Made by a program: the position numbers and the translations under genes. Below are positions 1 through 11,875 of a DNA stretch of 64,000 nt, piece after piece. Position 1 is the stretch's first letter; each line of letters opens with the position of its first letter. The stretch is taken from NCBI GenBank assembly GCA_008692225.1, contig VICG01000015.1:327001-391000 (forward strand). The letters are read 5' to 3'. Source of the DNA: Monilinia fructicola (taxonomy: Eukaryota > Ascomycota > Leotiomycetes > Helotiales > Sclerotiniaceae). A model generated the notes under the pieces. The model saw nothing but the letters and a program-made list of their open reading frames with translations, was not told the DNA's origin and made no database searches.

Positions 1-2400
1 TAATTATTTAAATAATCTAAAGGGTTATATAATAATAAATATATATGTATATATATTAAAGATAAATTATCTTAATAGGTAATCTTACAGTGAGTATTGT
101 TCATATTAAGGCTAATTAAGTTAGAGTATGGTATTTTGTTAAATTTCGAAAGGAAGTTGCGTTTTTTTATTTCGCTTTCCCCTCTATTCTATCGCTTTTT
201 AACATTGATACTTCAATGGGTTTAGCGACTTCAAATGTTTGAATAGCTAATCGAACAATATGAAATCATGTATGATGAGGTAATCGTAATGGTAATTTAT
301 CAATTTCAAAAATAGATTGGTACTTACATTAGTAGGTTTTCGAAAATATTTTTGAAAAATAAACTAACTGTAGAAGCTTTATTTTTTTTATTTTTAATCG
401 AAAGATTGATTCTTTATTATGATATACATTAGGTTTGTTATATCCTGTGTAATCCAAAAAGGTTGATTGTAAATGGTGTTAGGCTTTAACATAACATAAT
501 TTACTTGTGAGAGGTTATAATCTTGATTCTATAGCGCATGCTGTTTGGAGAGTTGGTCGGATACACCATTATTTGTGGTTTAAGCGGTAGTACCTACTGT
601 GTTTTACGAGAGCATTCTTGCTGATACACTTACGGTTGATTTCTTAGAGAGCTTGGTTCTCTGTGTGGTTTGATCGATGGTTCAAAAAGTTGATGGCTAG
701 TAGCAACTATGAAACGCCGCCAATGTGTCGATCTGGCAGAGATAGTAGAGAGCGTGGAAAGGGGTCGATGGCATGGCAATTGGCTCTGGTAGTCTATGGC
801 TTCTTTTCTCCCTTCTATGTGGACTTGACAGTTCGGGAATTGTGTCCGTATAGTTCTATGGGTTCTTAGATGATCATTTAAGATCATGAACAATCTCTGC
901 AATTGGAGAAGTGAAACTTTTTTTGAGCAGCTAGGCTGCATCAATTGCCCAAGATTGGAGATTATAAAGAAACTTCAAACGGCAAATATCATCGCTGTCA
1001 CCAGGACTCGCAAGTCTGGCTGTCGAGAATTCATGAGAGAGATCATCTAAAATGACTCGAGTTTTCAATGGAAAGAATATGTACATGTACAGTCTTAGGA
1101 ATTTTGAGTCTTACCATGTAAAGCCCTAACCCTAGAGTACCACTTTTCTGGCAAGATGCCATATATTCGTACAATCCTCCCTAAATCTTATTATAGCGTA
1201 TATTTTACATATATATGAATGATATAGGAGCTTTAAAAGCGTCCACATTGAAATATTTTCAGAATACTATATTAGCTTCAAAATACTAGTATACCATTCT
1301 CAATCCCACTTCGACTCTTCAACTTCACTTCAATGCTATCAATACCATCAATACCATCAATACCATCAATAGTAAGTTATTCCATTTATTGAAGAATTGC
1401 TTTTTCTACCTCGCTTCCACTCCCCTATTTCGAAAATGCCCCCCCCCCCTCAATAACGTATTAACCACTTTAGATTCTGAATAGCTTCAATACTACCCAA
1501 TAACAACAACAATAACAACAACACGATAATACTATATATTATGATATACTCGAATATGCCTAAATAAAGCAATATCGCTTAAATAAACCGAAATCTTATA
1601 GTATATGCTTAAATAAACTTAGTTTAATATACTAAATTTAACAAACTAAGCTTAAAACAAAGATTTAGATTATTAATTTTAAATTCCTGTTTCTATACCA
1701 TATACTTAGAAATTTATAGATTTTTAATATTATATATATCAAAAAACCATTTTGAAATATAGAATCATACTATAAACCGAATATGGCATATAACCATATT
1801 TATGGTACTCTGGGGATAATAATAAGAAGAATAAAGTTAACAATCTCGGGGAGTTTAGACCATCTGCTTTCTATCACATTGGAGACTAAGCGTCGGTTGA
1901 TGAAGATGGAACCTATTATCTAACTAAAAATTGCTGTCATGTTTCATCAAATTCTCCTTGATATCCTCAGCCGATCCCGATAACTTTTCACCTAACCCTA
2001 CATATATGATTATCAATTGTATCTATTTTCTTGGTAAGTTGCTCTCATCCCATAGAAATTGAAGTCTTTTACTCTCATACAATCACAATGGAAAGCAGGT
2101 AGAATCTACAATGAGATAGTAGAATGTGTAGTGGAATAATAAGATATATAGCGAAACAGTAGAGTCTATGATGAAGGGTAGATTTTATACTATAGAATCT
2201 ACATAACATGATAATGAAGCACTTTCGATTTTCGTGGTATGAGAATAATCTATTTTAATTCTGATGACATCAGTAGTTTACTATTCTTGTTTGAAAATCA
2301 ATTTGGTTCAATCTTCTTTTGAAATGTTCTTTTCAAATCAACGATAGTATTTCATCTTATATATATATCCAAACATATGACATACTTTCAAAGCACCTGG
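1..2400. other. AT-rich gene-free stretch
   Basis: I see no gene here. Short open frames near 630-940 lack any recognisable protein pattern and overlap on both strands. The sequence is rich in TA/AT runs (for example 1-100 and 1548-1800). It holds a 10-C run at about 1440 and a short 9-bp tandem repeat (unit ataccatca) at about 1335-1372. It may be the edge of a degraded transposon block, but I find no terminal repeats. Confidence 0.5.
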
Positions 2401-2457
2401 AAACCATACAACCATCTCCCCAGTCCCCGAATTCGCTTAAATCTCCCCTAATTCCCC

Positions 2458-3539
2458 TTAAACCGTAAATCTTACTCTCTCACCGTTTCCATACCCACCA
2501 CCACCACTATACTTCCTCCTAATCTTCACCTCCCTCTCTACTTCCTCCTCATCACTTTCCATCCTAGGTCTATCTCTATCCTTCACTTTTCCCGAATCAC
2601 TATCCCGACTAACATAATATACTGTTCTAGTTCTACTCCTCGATCGTGATCTAGACCTTGACCTAGATCTCGGTCTCGGTCTCGGTATATTTCGAACCAC
2701 ATATCTCACCCTCTCGCAGCTTCTTTCTCTCTCCCTACTCCTACTCCGACTCCGACTCCGACTCCTATTCCTATTCCTACCCCTACCCTTCTTCGAATCC
2801 TCCTTGTACTCCACAATCCTCTCCCTTTCCCTAAAAATCGGTGCGGGCATTCGGTTCGACATATCCATATTCAAAAACCCCATCCCTTTCCATCCTTCTT
2901 CCTCTCTCTCTACTACACCTTCTACTGCGACCTCCCCTCCCTCTATGTATACCCTCATCCTCATAATAAGGCGTCGGCGTCCTATCCCTCAAACCCCTAC
3001 TTCTCTCCCGACTCCTTCCCCTCCCCTCTCATATTCCCCCCTCTTCCCCTCCCCCTCTCCACGCAAACCCTGACCCTCACTCGACCCCCCTCCTCCCCCC
3101 CATCATCAACAGCAACCCTCGTCCTCCCCGTCGACCGCTCTGCACAAGATCCATCCAACCCCGTGTATCTCCCATTGTGGGTCACACAAGCGCGCGGCCC
3201 AAAATGACACGGGATCGTATGTGTGGTGGGCGTGTACGACGTACATATATATTGAGTAGGGGCAGGAGCAGGAGCAGCAGCAGCAGCACAAGACGTCGAG
3301 ACTGATATTCTCGGACGGAGACACGAGCGTAGAGGTGGTGGAGGAGAGTATTTATCCTCGTCCTCGTCATCGTCGTCGTCATCGTTATCGGTATAATATC
3401 GCTCGCTCCAAGGCGAGTGGTAAGAATAAGATGGTGAGGAACGGGAGTGTCGATACGTGATGTTGTGTGGAGGGGGAGAGGTGGATCTTCCGGGGGAGTG
3501 ATAGGTTCTCGTGGTGCGGTATTCGTAGGAGCGTGACAT
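2458..3539 (-). CDS. Arg/Ser-rich low-complexity protein, frame broken
   Basis: Uncharacterised protein. The first part starts at 3539 and is rich in Arg, Ser, Tyr and Pro, with an acidic Asp/Glu tract and a stretch containing CHFGPRACVTHNGRYTGLDG, which looks like a conserved core. That frame stops near 3000. A second frame (2964-2458) continues with long alternating Arg-Ser tracts (RNRSRSRSRSRSRERERS) and ends in a Gly-rich tail. Between them a third frame reads DRTPTPYYEDEG, which also looks protein-like. The purine-rich stretch at about 2960-3070 therefore probably carries one or two indels that split a single gene of roughly 350 residues. RS tracts are typical of proteins binding splicing factors or RNA, but no RRM is visible, so function is not assigned. 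An intron instead of indels is possible. Confidence 0.55.
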
Positions 3540-4836
3540 GTTGTGGGTTGAGGTTTCGCTTGAGGTTTTGGAGTTCGTGAAGAGGAGAGGAGAGCGCGGG
3601 TGTGATTTGAAGGGAGGGGAAATCTGGAGGGAGAAAGAAAGATATATTTGAGGGGGAATGAGTCATTGTGATGGTATTGGGGTACCCTGGTGGTGGTTGA
3701 AAATGGTTCGATGTGGGTGGTGGTGAATATGTTGGATCATGAATGTGGGATGTGATTTATACGCGAGGTTTGGAAGGAGAGTTCATGGTTGTATAGTAGT
3801 TTCTTGTAATGAGTAGGACCACTGGGGAATGAAACTCTAGGCATCGGAGTCACAAAAGTACGTTCTTCATATGATCCTTCTACGAGTACATGGGTACATG
3901 GATAATGGTAGGCTATTTTAGATGTGGAAATAGAATATTAACCATTTCTTGTTCAAAGCTCTTGAAAGAATGCTAGGTTATTGTACTGATCTATCTGAAA
4001 TATCAATATGCTTTACACATTAGCGCTTCAATACTGAAAAGTTTTCCTTATTCTTCAAACCTCCCTGATATATGCATTATTTTGCCACATAATAACCTCG
4101 GGACAACCGTGATTTGTTGCGCAAGTTATTGTGATATGATAGGGATTGTATATATAGACCTTGAGTCTTATCACGTCTTCTTCAATGATATCTGATCATT
4201 AAGAGAGAGGAAGGAGGAGAAAGAAAGTATGGAATTCTGAATCAAAGGCTGATGAGAATATGATTGATTAGGGGTCTGATAGAGAGTCATAAAGTCGCAA
4301 ATAGAAATTGGTGATTCAATACACATTGAATATTGGGTGATGATTTTATAGCTGTTGTGAATATGCAGAGTCAGCAACAGTATATAGGCCACATCAGAGA
4401 TTTTACACATACAATTGATTAATACTAATCCATTATATCCCCTATTTCATTCATTCTAAGGTTTCACTACGTGTAATACTTGCTTATAACCCCAACAAGA
4501 GCTGTTAGAAATGGATGCTGGCTTATATAAGTAACGTCCTGAAGAGTTTAGCACTTGAAGAACACGGCTTACTACAGCCAGAAATTTAAGAATGTCATCC
4601 GATGATGTTTCCAGTATAGCCATGTATAATGCCACTCATTTTGAGATATTCCTTTGGATACTCATGCATTGTTATATGATACAATAAAAACAGCCATAAT
4701 TAACCATAAACCAATACTCCAGGATCGACTCGAAAGCTGAGCAGAGATCAACAAACATCAAAAGGATTAACACATATGCATCAAAATGCATGATAAAAAT
4801 ACCCTACAATCAATATCCCAGCCCCACATCATCACC
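3540..4836. other. Intergenic, no gene seen
   Basis: Spacer between the start of the RS-rich gene and the 3' end of the P450. Open frames here (for example 4171-4410) lack homology-like features. It probably holds the promoter of the RS-rich gene just above 3540. Confidence 0.5.
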
Positions 4837-6490
4837 TCATACATTAACTCTCCTCAACCTAACCCACAACTCCGGCTTCTTCCAAAGCGCAAAAATCTTA
4901 TTCCTCTCCAACCAACTACTACACCCCTCACCCCCCTCCAGATCAAATCCCCAAACCACATTCCCAAGCAAAACTCTCATTTCAGCATAAGCGAGATTTT
5001 TACCAATACAATTCGCGGGGCCCAGACTAAAAGGCTGTCTTGATTTCCTATCATCATTCTCGAATATTTTCGGATCTCCAAGCTTCATATCTGGGTAGGC
5101 TCCTTTGAGTTCTCTGACATCTTCCATGCTGAGCCAGCGTTCGGGATGGAATTCGTAGGGGAGGTGGAAGTTGGAGCTGGAGAAATGAGCACTCCATTGA
5201 TTGACGCCGACGGATACACCTTCGGGAACGTATCTCCCCGAGACGATACTTCCACCTTCTGGAACTACACGGGAGAGGGTGGATGGAACTGGGGGGTACA
5301 TGCGTAGACCTTCTTCAAGGACTGCGTTGAGATATTTGCATGAAGCGAGAGCGTGAAGTGTGAGATCTTCTTGGTGTTTGAAGAGAGTTCTCAGTTCGAG
5401 GGTGAGATTTTGAAGGATGGTTGAGGATTGAAGTAGGTGGTATGTTAAGCCGTTCAGAAGAGATGCAGTCTTAGTTGTATTAGTATTGTTTAAGATAAAT
5501 CAAGGAATCAAGGGTGTAAATACTGTTTCACTACCAGCGATGATTAATATGCTTGCGTTATTTCCAATTTCTTCACGGGTCATGCCCTTTTCTGTTTCAT
5601 TGTGTTTGAGAATGTAGCTCATGAAATCAGGCTTATCTCTCGGGGTATCTAATCTTCGATATGCTTTTTCTCTGGCAAGTTGCTTATGCTTCTGAAATCT
5701 ACCTCTCATGCCTCTTGGGATGAAGAAATACACGATAGCCCCTAAAATTGGATACCTTTTGGACTCATTGATCAGGGTACTGATTTCCAACACTTTGAAG
5801 ATGAGCTGAAATCCAGGGGTGCATTTCCCCAGTCTCAACACAGCCAAAAGGCTCTCCAAATGCGAGATCACCGATTAGATCAAAGGTTGTATAGTTGTAC
5901 CATTGACCAATATTTATGCTGTTATCAGAATTAAGAGATGAAAATTTGATGAGTCCAGAGATGAAGCGCCGCGCATAGTCTTGAATGAGGGATTCTTGAG
6001 AAGTGAGGGCTTTATCAGAAAAAACATGTGATTGAAGACGCCGAAATCTTCGATGATCGTCCTCATCTGCCACTATTCTTTCGAAAGACAAATTTTAGCT
6101 CTTCAAATTTTAGCATCCAAGTAGGTGAAATGACTTACATATTTCTGGGTTCATTTTCGTAACTCCTCGTTCGACCAAGTCTTTGGGGAAGTTCTTTTTG
6201 TGATTGTCTTTTACAAATCCATAGATATCTTCCCAGGCGACAGATGAATTATAGTCTAGATAAGTAGGGGCAACTCTGACGGCATCTCCATATTTGTCAT
6301 GAAGTTCTTTAATCTTGTAGGGAAGAACACCCCTCAGCTTGTAATAGGTCATTGGAATCCTGCAAGCTGCCCATAATTTTGGCCCTGGGTATGATTTCAG
6401 TGGGTGAAAGAAGAGATTATATATGCAAGAGTAGAGAAAGTAAAATAGGGAAACTCCGGCTACTGCGATGATGATAGTAAGATGATGCAT
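4837..6490 (-). CDS. Cytochrome P450 monooxygenase (CYP65/isotrichodermin C-15 hydroxylase-like), one frameshift
   Basis: Haem-thiolate monooxygenase, probably anchored in the ER membrane by an N-terminal hydrophobic helix (residues about 4-26), followed by the FFHPLKSYPGPKLWA hinge. Exons are 6490-6139, 6072-5524 and 5469-4837; introns 6073-6138 (66 bp) and 5470-5523 (54 bp) are GT-AG. Diagnostic motifs are the I-helix AGSET-T (split by intron 2), ExxR as EEGLR near residue 353, FHPERW, and the haem-binding loop FSLGPANCIG with the ligand Cys near residue 454. Family resemblance is to fungal CYP65-type enzymes acting on terpenoids or polyketides; the substrate is unknown. One extra base in the A3 run at 5809-5811 (T on the coding strand) breaks the frame after HPWI. 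Without it the product is about 510 residues, normal for the family, so this is either a sequence error or a recent pseudogene. Confidence 0.9.
5809..5811 (-). other. Probable 1-nt insertion in the P450
   Basis: The frame reads through HPWIS and then stops. Skipping one T of the coding-strand TTT resumes at QLIFKVLEI, which matches P450 architecture and restores phase with the next intron. One extra base is the simplest explanation. Confidence 0.75.
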
Positions 6491-7422
6491 TTTGGGTTGT
6501 TGGAATGAAAAAATGTCTGAGAGCTCACTGTAATATGCGGATATATGATGGACTTATATACACCAACCGAGATATTAATCTCAACCTTTATGATTTCATC
6601 TCAGAGAGTGCGGGGCTGGTTCGATTCGGGGCCATAATGAAATTCGAAAACTCCGCCCCGACCCTCCGTTACATGATGTAAATCAGCATTGCCGACTAAC
6701 CAATGAAATCTCTTGAATAACAAAAGATTCGGCACTTGCTCAATGAAACGTCAAAACATCAAGTTAATGAGCAGTTTTGTGGCAATCAAGGAAGGATTAC
6801 AGCCGAGATCAAAAAAAAGCAACCACGAAAACTGTATTGGTGGAGTGATAACGGAGGATGACTGTCAGATTAAACTCCGTCTTCAACTAATATCGTACGC
6901 GTGGTCATGCAGAGATACCATAAGAATCTTGTTATACCCAAGTAGGTATGCATTTTACTCATCCAAGGTGCCAAAAAAGGATAAAAGTCAACTTTGACAG
7001 CCAATGCATTTGATGCAGAACTGCTGCATCTTCCATCATTGAGGAACAACATCCAAGCTGATACACCTGTTATACCAAATGATGAGGGGTATATATGAGA
7101 TGAAGATTCTTTTGTTGTGCATCTCGACATTGAAGATTGAGCCTATATGCACCCATCCGATCATGTTGGAATTTGCCTGGAAAAAGAAGGATGAGAGTCA
7201 TCAGTAAGACGGTTAATACTCCGTCGTAAAAAAATAGACATTAATTAATTTGGTTAAAATTGTGATCAATCAAACCTCCTAATGGCTGCAAACTTTTGCA
7301 TAGCATCCAAATATGCAGTATAACCCTGGTATAATATCATGGTATCCACCAGATCCTTCCAACGCCGATGCTCGTGAAATATGCAATGCGTCATAAATGT
7401 TACAGAACCGAGTGTATCTTGA
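6491..7422. other. Intergenic: P450 promoter side and Psf2 3' side
   Basis: No gene is recognised. The P450 start codon lies at 6490, so its promoter should lie in about 6491-6700. Open frames at 6713-6997 and 6870-7130 overlap on opposite strands and show no protein-family features. Confidence 0.5.
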
Positions 7423-8222
7423 TCACAACTCCATATCTTCATCCTCACTATTGCCATCAGCTTCACTTCCAGCACCTTCTTGTTCCTTTTCTCTCCTAGA
7501 AATTTCCCTAGAAGCTCCCAATTTTCGTAGTCCATCCATAACGCCTGTTATAAACCCTCGTCCTTCACTAACCTCCATAGCACCAACACCCTGTAGACTG
7601 GTGAGTCCACCACCCTCAACAGCCAAGGTGCTGCTTCTCATTTTCGCCATTCTTACTTCTCGCAGGTCTCTAAGTAATTCCCGAACTTTATCTGGATCCT
7701 GTATATCATCGCTCGCGGCTTCCAGTAATATTTCGCCCATATCAATCCAATGGTATGGTAAGTAATCTGGTAACGAATCTGCGGTATTTGATGGTATGAA
7801 TGGTGGTGAGACGGTAGATGGTGTGCGAGGATCGAGAGGAGGGGGGGGAGAAAATCCTTCTGGATTATCGGTTTCTATTTTGAGTATCCTATCGAGAGAA
7901 TGAGGATGTAGCCATGGTGGCGGTAGTATATTTGCACGACGTTGTCTTTTGAGTAAGAGAGCAAGCCATAGAGGTAAAGGTGCGCGATGAGGTGGTCTTA
8001 GAGAAAGTGTTTTACCCTATCCATAGATGTCACATTCTTATAAGCTTTGATCTTTATAGTTCGGGTGTTTGATCGTTCTTGGAGGGGTAAATGGCGGCGT
8101 TGCTTACACCTAATAAATCGAGGCTCTCGAGTCGTTGTCGGGGAACGACGGTGACCATTTCCATTTCACATAAAAAATGCAACTTCCATTGGCGTTAGGC
8201 CGGGGGGTAAAGGTAAAGCCAT
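7423..8222 (-). CDS. DNA replication complex GINS protein Psf2, one frameshift
   Basis: Subunit of the GINS complex (Sld5-Psf1-Psf2-Psf3) that joins Cdc45 and Mcm2-7 in the CMG replicative helicase; nuclear and essential in eukaryotes. The start at 8222 gives [16 protein letters not shown], then [20 protein letters not shown], then a 91-bp GT-AG intron (8017-8107). After it come [20 protein letters not shown], the signature Psf2 segment, and [19 protein letters not shown]. The C-terminus is an acidic tail (SEDEDMEL). An extra base in the A6 run at 8172-8177 (T6 on the coding strand) shifts the frame eight codons before VVPRQRL. Corrected length is about 235 residues, usual for filamentous fungi. 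Because the gene is essential, the shift is most likely a sequence error unless a second copy exists. Confidence 0.92.
8172..8177 (-). other. Probable 1-nt insertion in Psf2 (A6 run)
   Basis: As given, the frame after EVAFF ends in a TGA within two codons. With five instead of six T on the coding strand it reads EVAFLCEMEM, continuous with the rest of Psf2 and in phase with the intron. Confidence 0.85.
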
Positions 8223-9481
8223 GTCGACTTCGAATTGTGTTACTTTTGATCTCTGCTCGGGTACATGGCGATGTGATTAAAAACGAGGGGGAGGAGACGA
8301 GTTTCGAATAGAAGAATAACCTCGTTGGAGCCTCAGGCATTAAGGTTAACATTAGGTTATAATAACTTCATCGACGGTCCTCAAGCTGGCTGACCTGGGC
8401 AACATAACCTTTTGCATCGCTTTTCCCAATTCACGATTCTATACATAGAGTTGACCTTGGCTCTCCCACGAGAAATAGCTGGTTGGCCTTACTAGAGCAA
8501 GAAGTTGCAACATTAAAGATCTACCAGATTTGCCATCTGCGGGACATGCCTCGACCAATCGAGATACTGCAGGTAGCTGCTCGAAATCCATATCAAGACT
8601 CATTCAAGGGTTCATTTTGTTCTTTATCGTTAGAGTAACCATGGTATACTCTTGCCACACACCAGATCAAGTCGAATATCTTGATGTATGGTCGCACATA
8701 GTGGGTGCATATGCATTCCAAAGATCTCATGGATGTCACTACGATATTGATGGCTTCACCATTGTACCAGTCACTTACGTGGAACTTTTCCATTTTTTTG
8801 GCAATCTGAAACCCAATACATTTTCTGCAATACGTGTTTCCCTACAAGTACTTGCTCTATTCGGATGAATTCATCTGCAACATGTTTGTCCCAGCGGATA
8901 GCTACGTCAATTGTCAGACATTTGATATCTTCGTCACGTTGTATCCGAGAGTTTGTGTCAGTGAGAAATTTTAGACTCTTACGAAATCTGCAGATCCCTC
9001 ATCTACATCAGCGTCGATAAAGAAAGAGACGGTCTTATCTCCCATGCGTGCTCCTTTGTTCTCCTTGCCGAGGGACGTTGAGAAGTTACTATTCTATACA
9101 GCTTCACCCTATTCCCACATGAGGTGTCCACATGAGGTGTTCGAGAGAACTTGTAGATGATCTACCATAATTATACCTCTTCTCGCCCCATGGGGATGTG
9201 TTCTGCATAAGGAATTATATAAGAGGCTTACGTCATGTTTCGCAGTTTTCGTTCATCATGCACATACGTCCGGCTGCGTTGTATGCTGTTGTGTCGTATA
9301 AACCCACTTGAGGTCTATATTAGGGTAGCTGGCGGGGGGCATCACATATGCTCAGTTAACCCCCACGTTATCACTTGATTTAATATAAGATACCTAATTC
9401 AACTTTAGAGTGAACCATCATCTTATCACTGCTCGTCCTCATATTCCCCAGCCAGCATTTAATATATAAACTTTCGGCAAT
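8223..9481. other. Shared upstream region of Psf2 and the MFS permease
   Basis: Divergent promoter region between two start codons about 1.26 kb apart. A 112-codon open frame at 8530-8868 (+) has no recognisable features and is probably fortuitous. A TATA-like stretch (tttaatatataaac) lies about 15 bp before the MFS start codon. Confidence 0.5.
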
Positions 9482-11302
9482 ATGTCGATGAATTTACATA
9501 GAATCAGTTCAAGGATACTTGCTGTAATACGTTTTCATGATGAAGAAAGAATTTTAGGGGAACTTAACAGAACGAGTTCTAGATTACCCGATCCAGTCCA
9601 AATTCAAGATGAAGAAAAGAAATCTGATCCTCATTCCAGTGAGAGCTTATCTTCGACTGGCTTTGATAATGCTGCGACGAAGAATTTGGTCAGAAAGCTT
9701 GATCTTCGTCTCGTCCCAATTCTATCTACGATTTATCTGTATGATTTCATGTCCACAAGTCTATAGTTGCTAACTCTAAGCAGGGTCTGCTTCTTAGATC
9801 GTTCCAATGTCGGAAATGCCCGGCTGGAGGGATTGGAAAAAGATCTTCATATGGTTGGCCTTGACTACAACGTCGCACTTTCTGTGTTTTTTCCCCTTTT
9901 ACATTGTTGTTGGTGTTCCTTGCAATATAATAATGAAGAAACTGCGTCCAAGTGTTTGGTTGGCCACTATTGTATTGACTTGGTCGATCGTCATGGTATG
10001 TACGGGTTTGGTACATAACTTTGCAGAATTCCTTGTCGTCAGATGCCTTTTGGGTGTTGCAGAAGGTGGTTTATATCCAGGCGTTGTTTATTATATTACC
10101 ATGTGGTATCCTCGGCACGAGTGTGGCTTTCGTATGGCATTATTCTTTGCTATGGCTACAGCCGCAGGGGCTTTTGGTGGACTATTTGCTCGTGGAATCT
10201 CTGAGATGTCTGGAGTAGCGGGTAAAAACGGATGGTCATGGATATTCCTTATCGAAGGTATTCTTTCGTTTTGCGTTGGGTGTATATCTTACTGGGCAAT
10301 TGGTGATTATCCGAAATAGTATGCTACCGAGTTTTGATATCCTTCATTATGCATGAACTTACTTAACCTAGTGCCAAATTTCTATCCGAGCCAGAGCGGA
10401 AGGAGGTGATGAGGCGACTTACAAATGATCGACATCATCTTTCGGATGACTGGGATTCCAAATACATATGGCAAGCATTGAAAGATTGGAAAATATATGT
10501 TAAAATGTTGATCTCTTTCTGCATGTCCACAGCTTTGTACTCGTTATCTTTGTTTTTACCTACCATCATCAAAGACATGGGTTATACAAGTAATGCGGCA
10601 CAGCTTATGACTGTTCCACCTTATGTTGTTGCATGTTTCTTCACAGTATCAGCCAGCTTTATTGCGGATAAATTCATGCAGCGAGGAATCTTTATTCTAG
10701 GCTTTTTGGCTCTCACAATTACTGGATTTGCACTACTGATCTCAAGCGACAAGACACCGATTCAATATACAGGTGCATTCATCTGTATTTCAGGTATGCA
10801 AAGCAGATATTCAACCACATCAAAGACCATACTAATAGAAAACACCCAGGCATTTTCCCCACTACTCCTCTCATGACTGCTTGGGTAGGAAACAATTTGA
10901 GTGGAAGTCTAAAAAGAGGTGTTGGTTTCGGAATGGTTGTTGGTTTTCGCCAACTTTGGGGGTATCGTGGCAGCTTTTGCCTACCGATCGAATGATTCTC
11001 CACGGTACTTGCTCTCTCTACCATACACTGTGAGAGCTTAGAGGATCAATGCTTACTACTAGTCACACCCAGATTCATTGTAGGGCATGCAACTCTTCTT
11101 GGTCTGTTGTCTTTGTCCTTCGTTTTTGACAGCCTTGATGATGTGTTATTATAAGTTGGAGAATTCTCGTAGGGATGCTCGAGACGCTGAGCGAGGGCTC
11201 ACTGCGGATTCTTATACACCGGAAATGAAGCTTGAACAACAACATGAAGGAGACCACGCAAACGTTCTGGAGATATACTACATAGTTTGCGAAAAAGCGT
11301 AG
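9482..11302 (+). CDS. MFS permease, Dal5/allantoate (anion:cation symporter) family, several frameshifts
   Basis: Plasma-membrane major facilitator of the family that takes up allantoate, nicotinate, pantothenate and related organic anions; the actual substrate cannot be read from sequence. Exons are 9482-9738, 9784-10318, 10372-10793, 10850-11004 and 11073-about 11302, all with GT-AG introns of 45-68 bp. Family markers are VRKLDLRLVPIL, FLDRSNVGNARLEGL, FLVVRCLLGVAEGGLYPGVV (the conserved loop after TM4) and multiple hydrophobic helices. Three single-base excesses lie in T runs at 9887-9892, 10944-10947 and 11123-11127. Removing one T at each gives a continuous product of about 510 residues with consistent splice phases. 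The tail may contain a fourth shift near 11264, since an alternative frame ends in FWRYTT, a common terminus in the family. Pseudogene or sequence error cannot be distinguished here. Confidence 0.85.
9887..9892 (+). other. Probable 1-nt insertion in the MFS gene (T6)
   Basis: The frame passes from ...NVALSVFF to PFYIVVGVPCN only if one base of the T6/C4 tract is removed. The downstream frame is unmistakably the continuation of the transporter. Confidence 0.8.
10944..10947 (+). other. Probable 1-nt insertion in the MFS gene (T4)
   Basis: Reading TTT instead of TTTT converts an early stop into VGFANFGGIVAAFAYRSNDS, the expected last-helix loop of Dal5-type carriers. Confidence 0.8.
11123..11127 (+). 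other. Probable 1-nt insertion in the MFS gene (T5)
   Basis: With four T the frame reads SFVLTALMMCYYKLENSRRD, a final helix plus charged tail. With five it stops after a few codons. Confidence 0.75.
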
Positions 11303-11875
11303 ATTCTTGAATACTCGACATCTACCCTCGAAGAGTGAGCGAAGATGTCTTTATGACAGGGAAGGATTTCTGGCTCTCCATTCTTTCCAAACCGACATGT
11401 TTTCTTTTTCGTTTCAATGTATGAGTCTCATCCCAGATGAATTTACATTGGAAATTTCGATAGTTCTCGAATATCATGAATAATTCAGACCATACCACGC
11501 ATTTTCACTTGCCAAGTCTGAACGACATTATTCATGCATTGTTTTCAGCTAGATCTCAGGTATTTGCTTTTATCAAGATTGTGTCTATATGCTGCTTTTA
11601 GAATCAAGCGTCCAGTTTAATATTGTTAAATTTTGGTAACTGTGGATCAAATGTACAGCTCGGACTTAATCTATGGAGAACCAGCCTTATATGATTTATA
11701 CATTAGATTGGTTACCTCCAAATTGATAGGCAATACTAGCCTAATAAGCATGCTAAATTTGGAGAAAGTGCCAAAATAAATATCATATATACTATATTGA
11801 CAAAACAATCCATCTAGAAGCACTACAACTAATAGAAACTCTTGAAGAACGGTCTATCTTTTCCCACATTACAAT
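11303..11875. other. Convergent 3' intergenic region
   Basis: Lies between the 3' ends of the MFS permease (+) and the acyl-CoA ligase (-). No gene, repeat or RNA is seen. Confidence 0.5.

Noticed and set aside
6607..6640. B-box-like ggttcgattc, possible tRNA
   Set aside because: No A box, acceptor stem or anticodon stem is found around it.
8530..8868. 112-codon plus-strand frame upstream of the MFS gene
   Set aside because: No start context, no family motif, and an overlapping minus-strand frame; it looks fortuitous.
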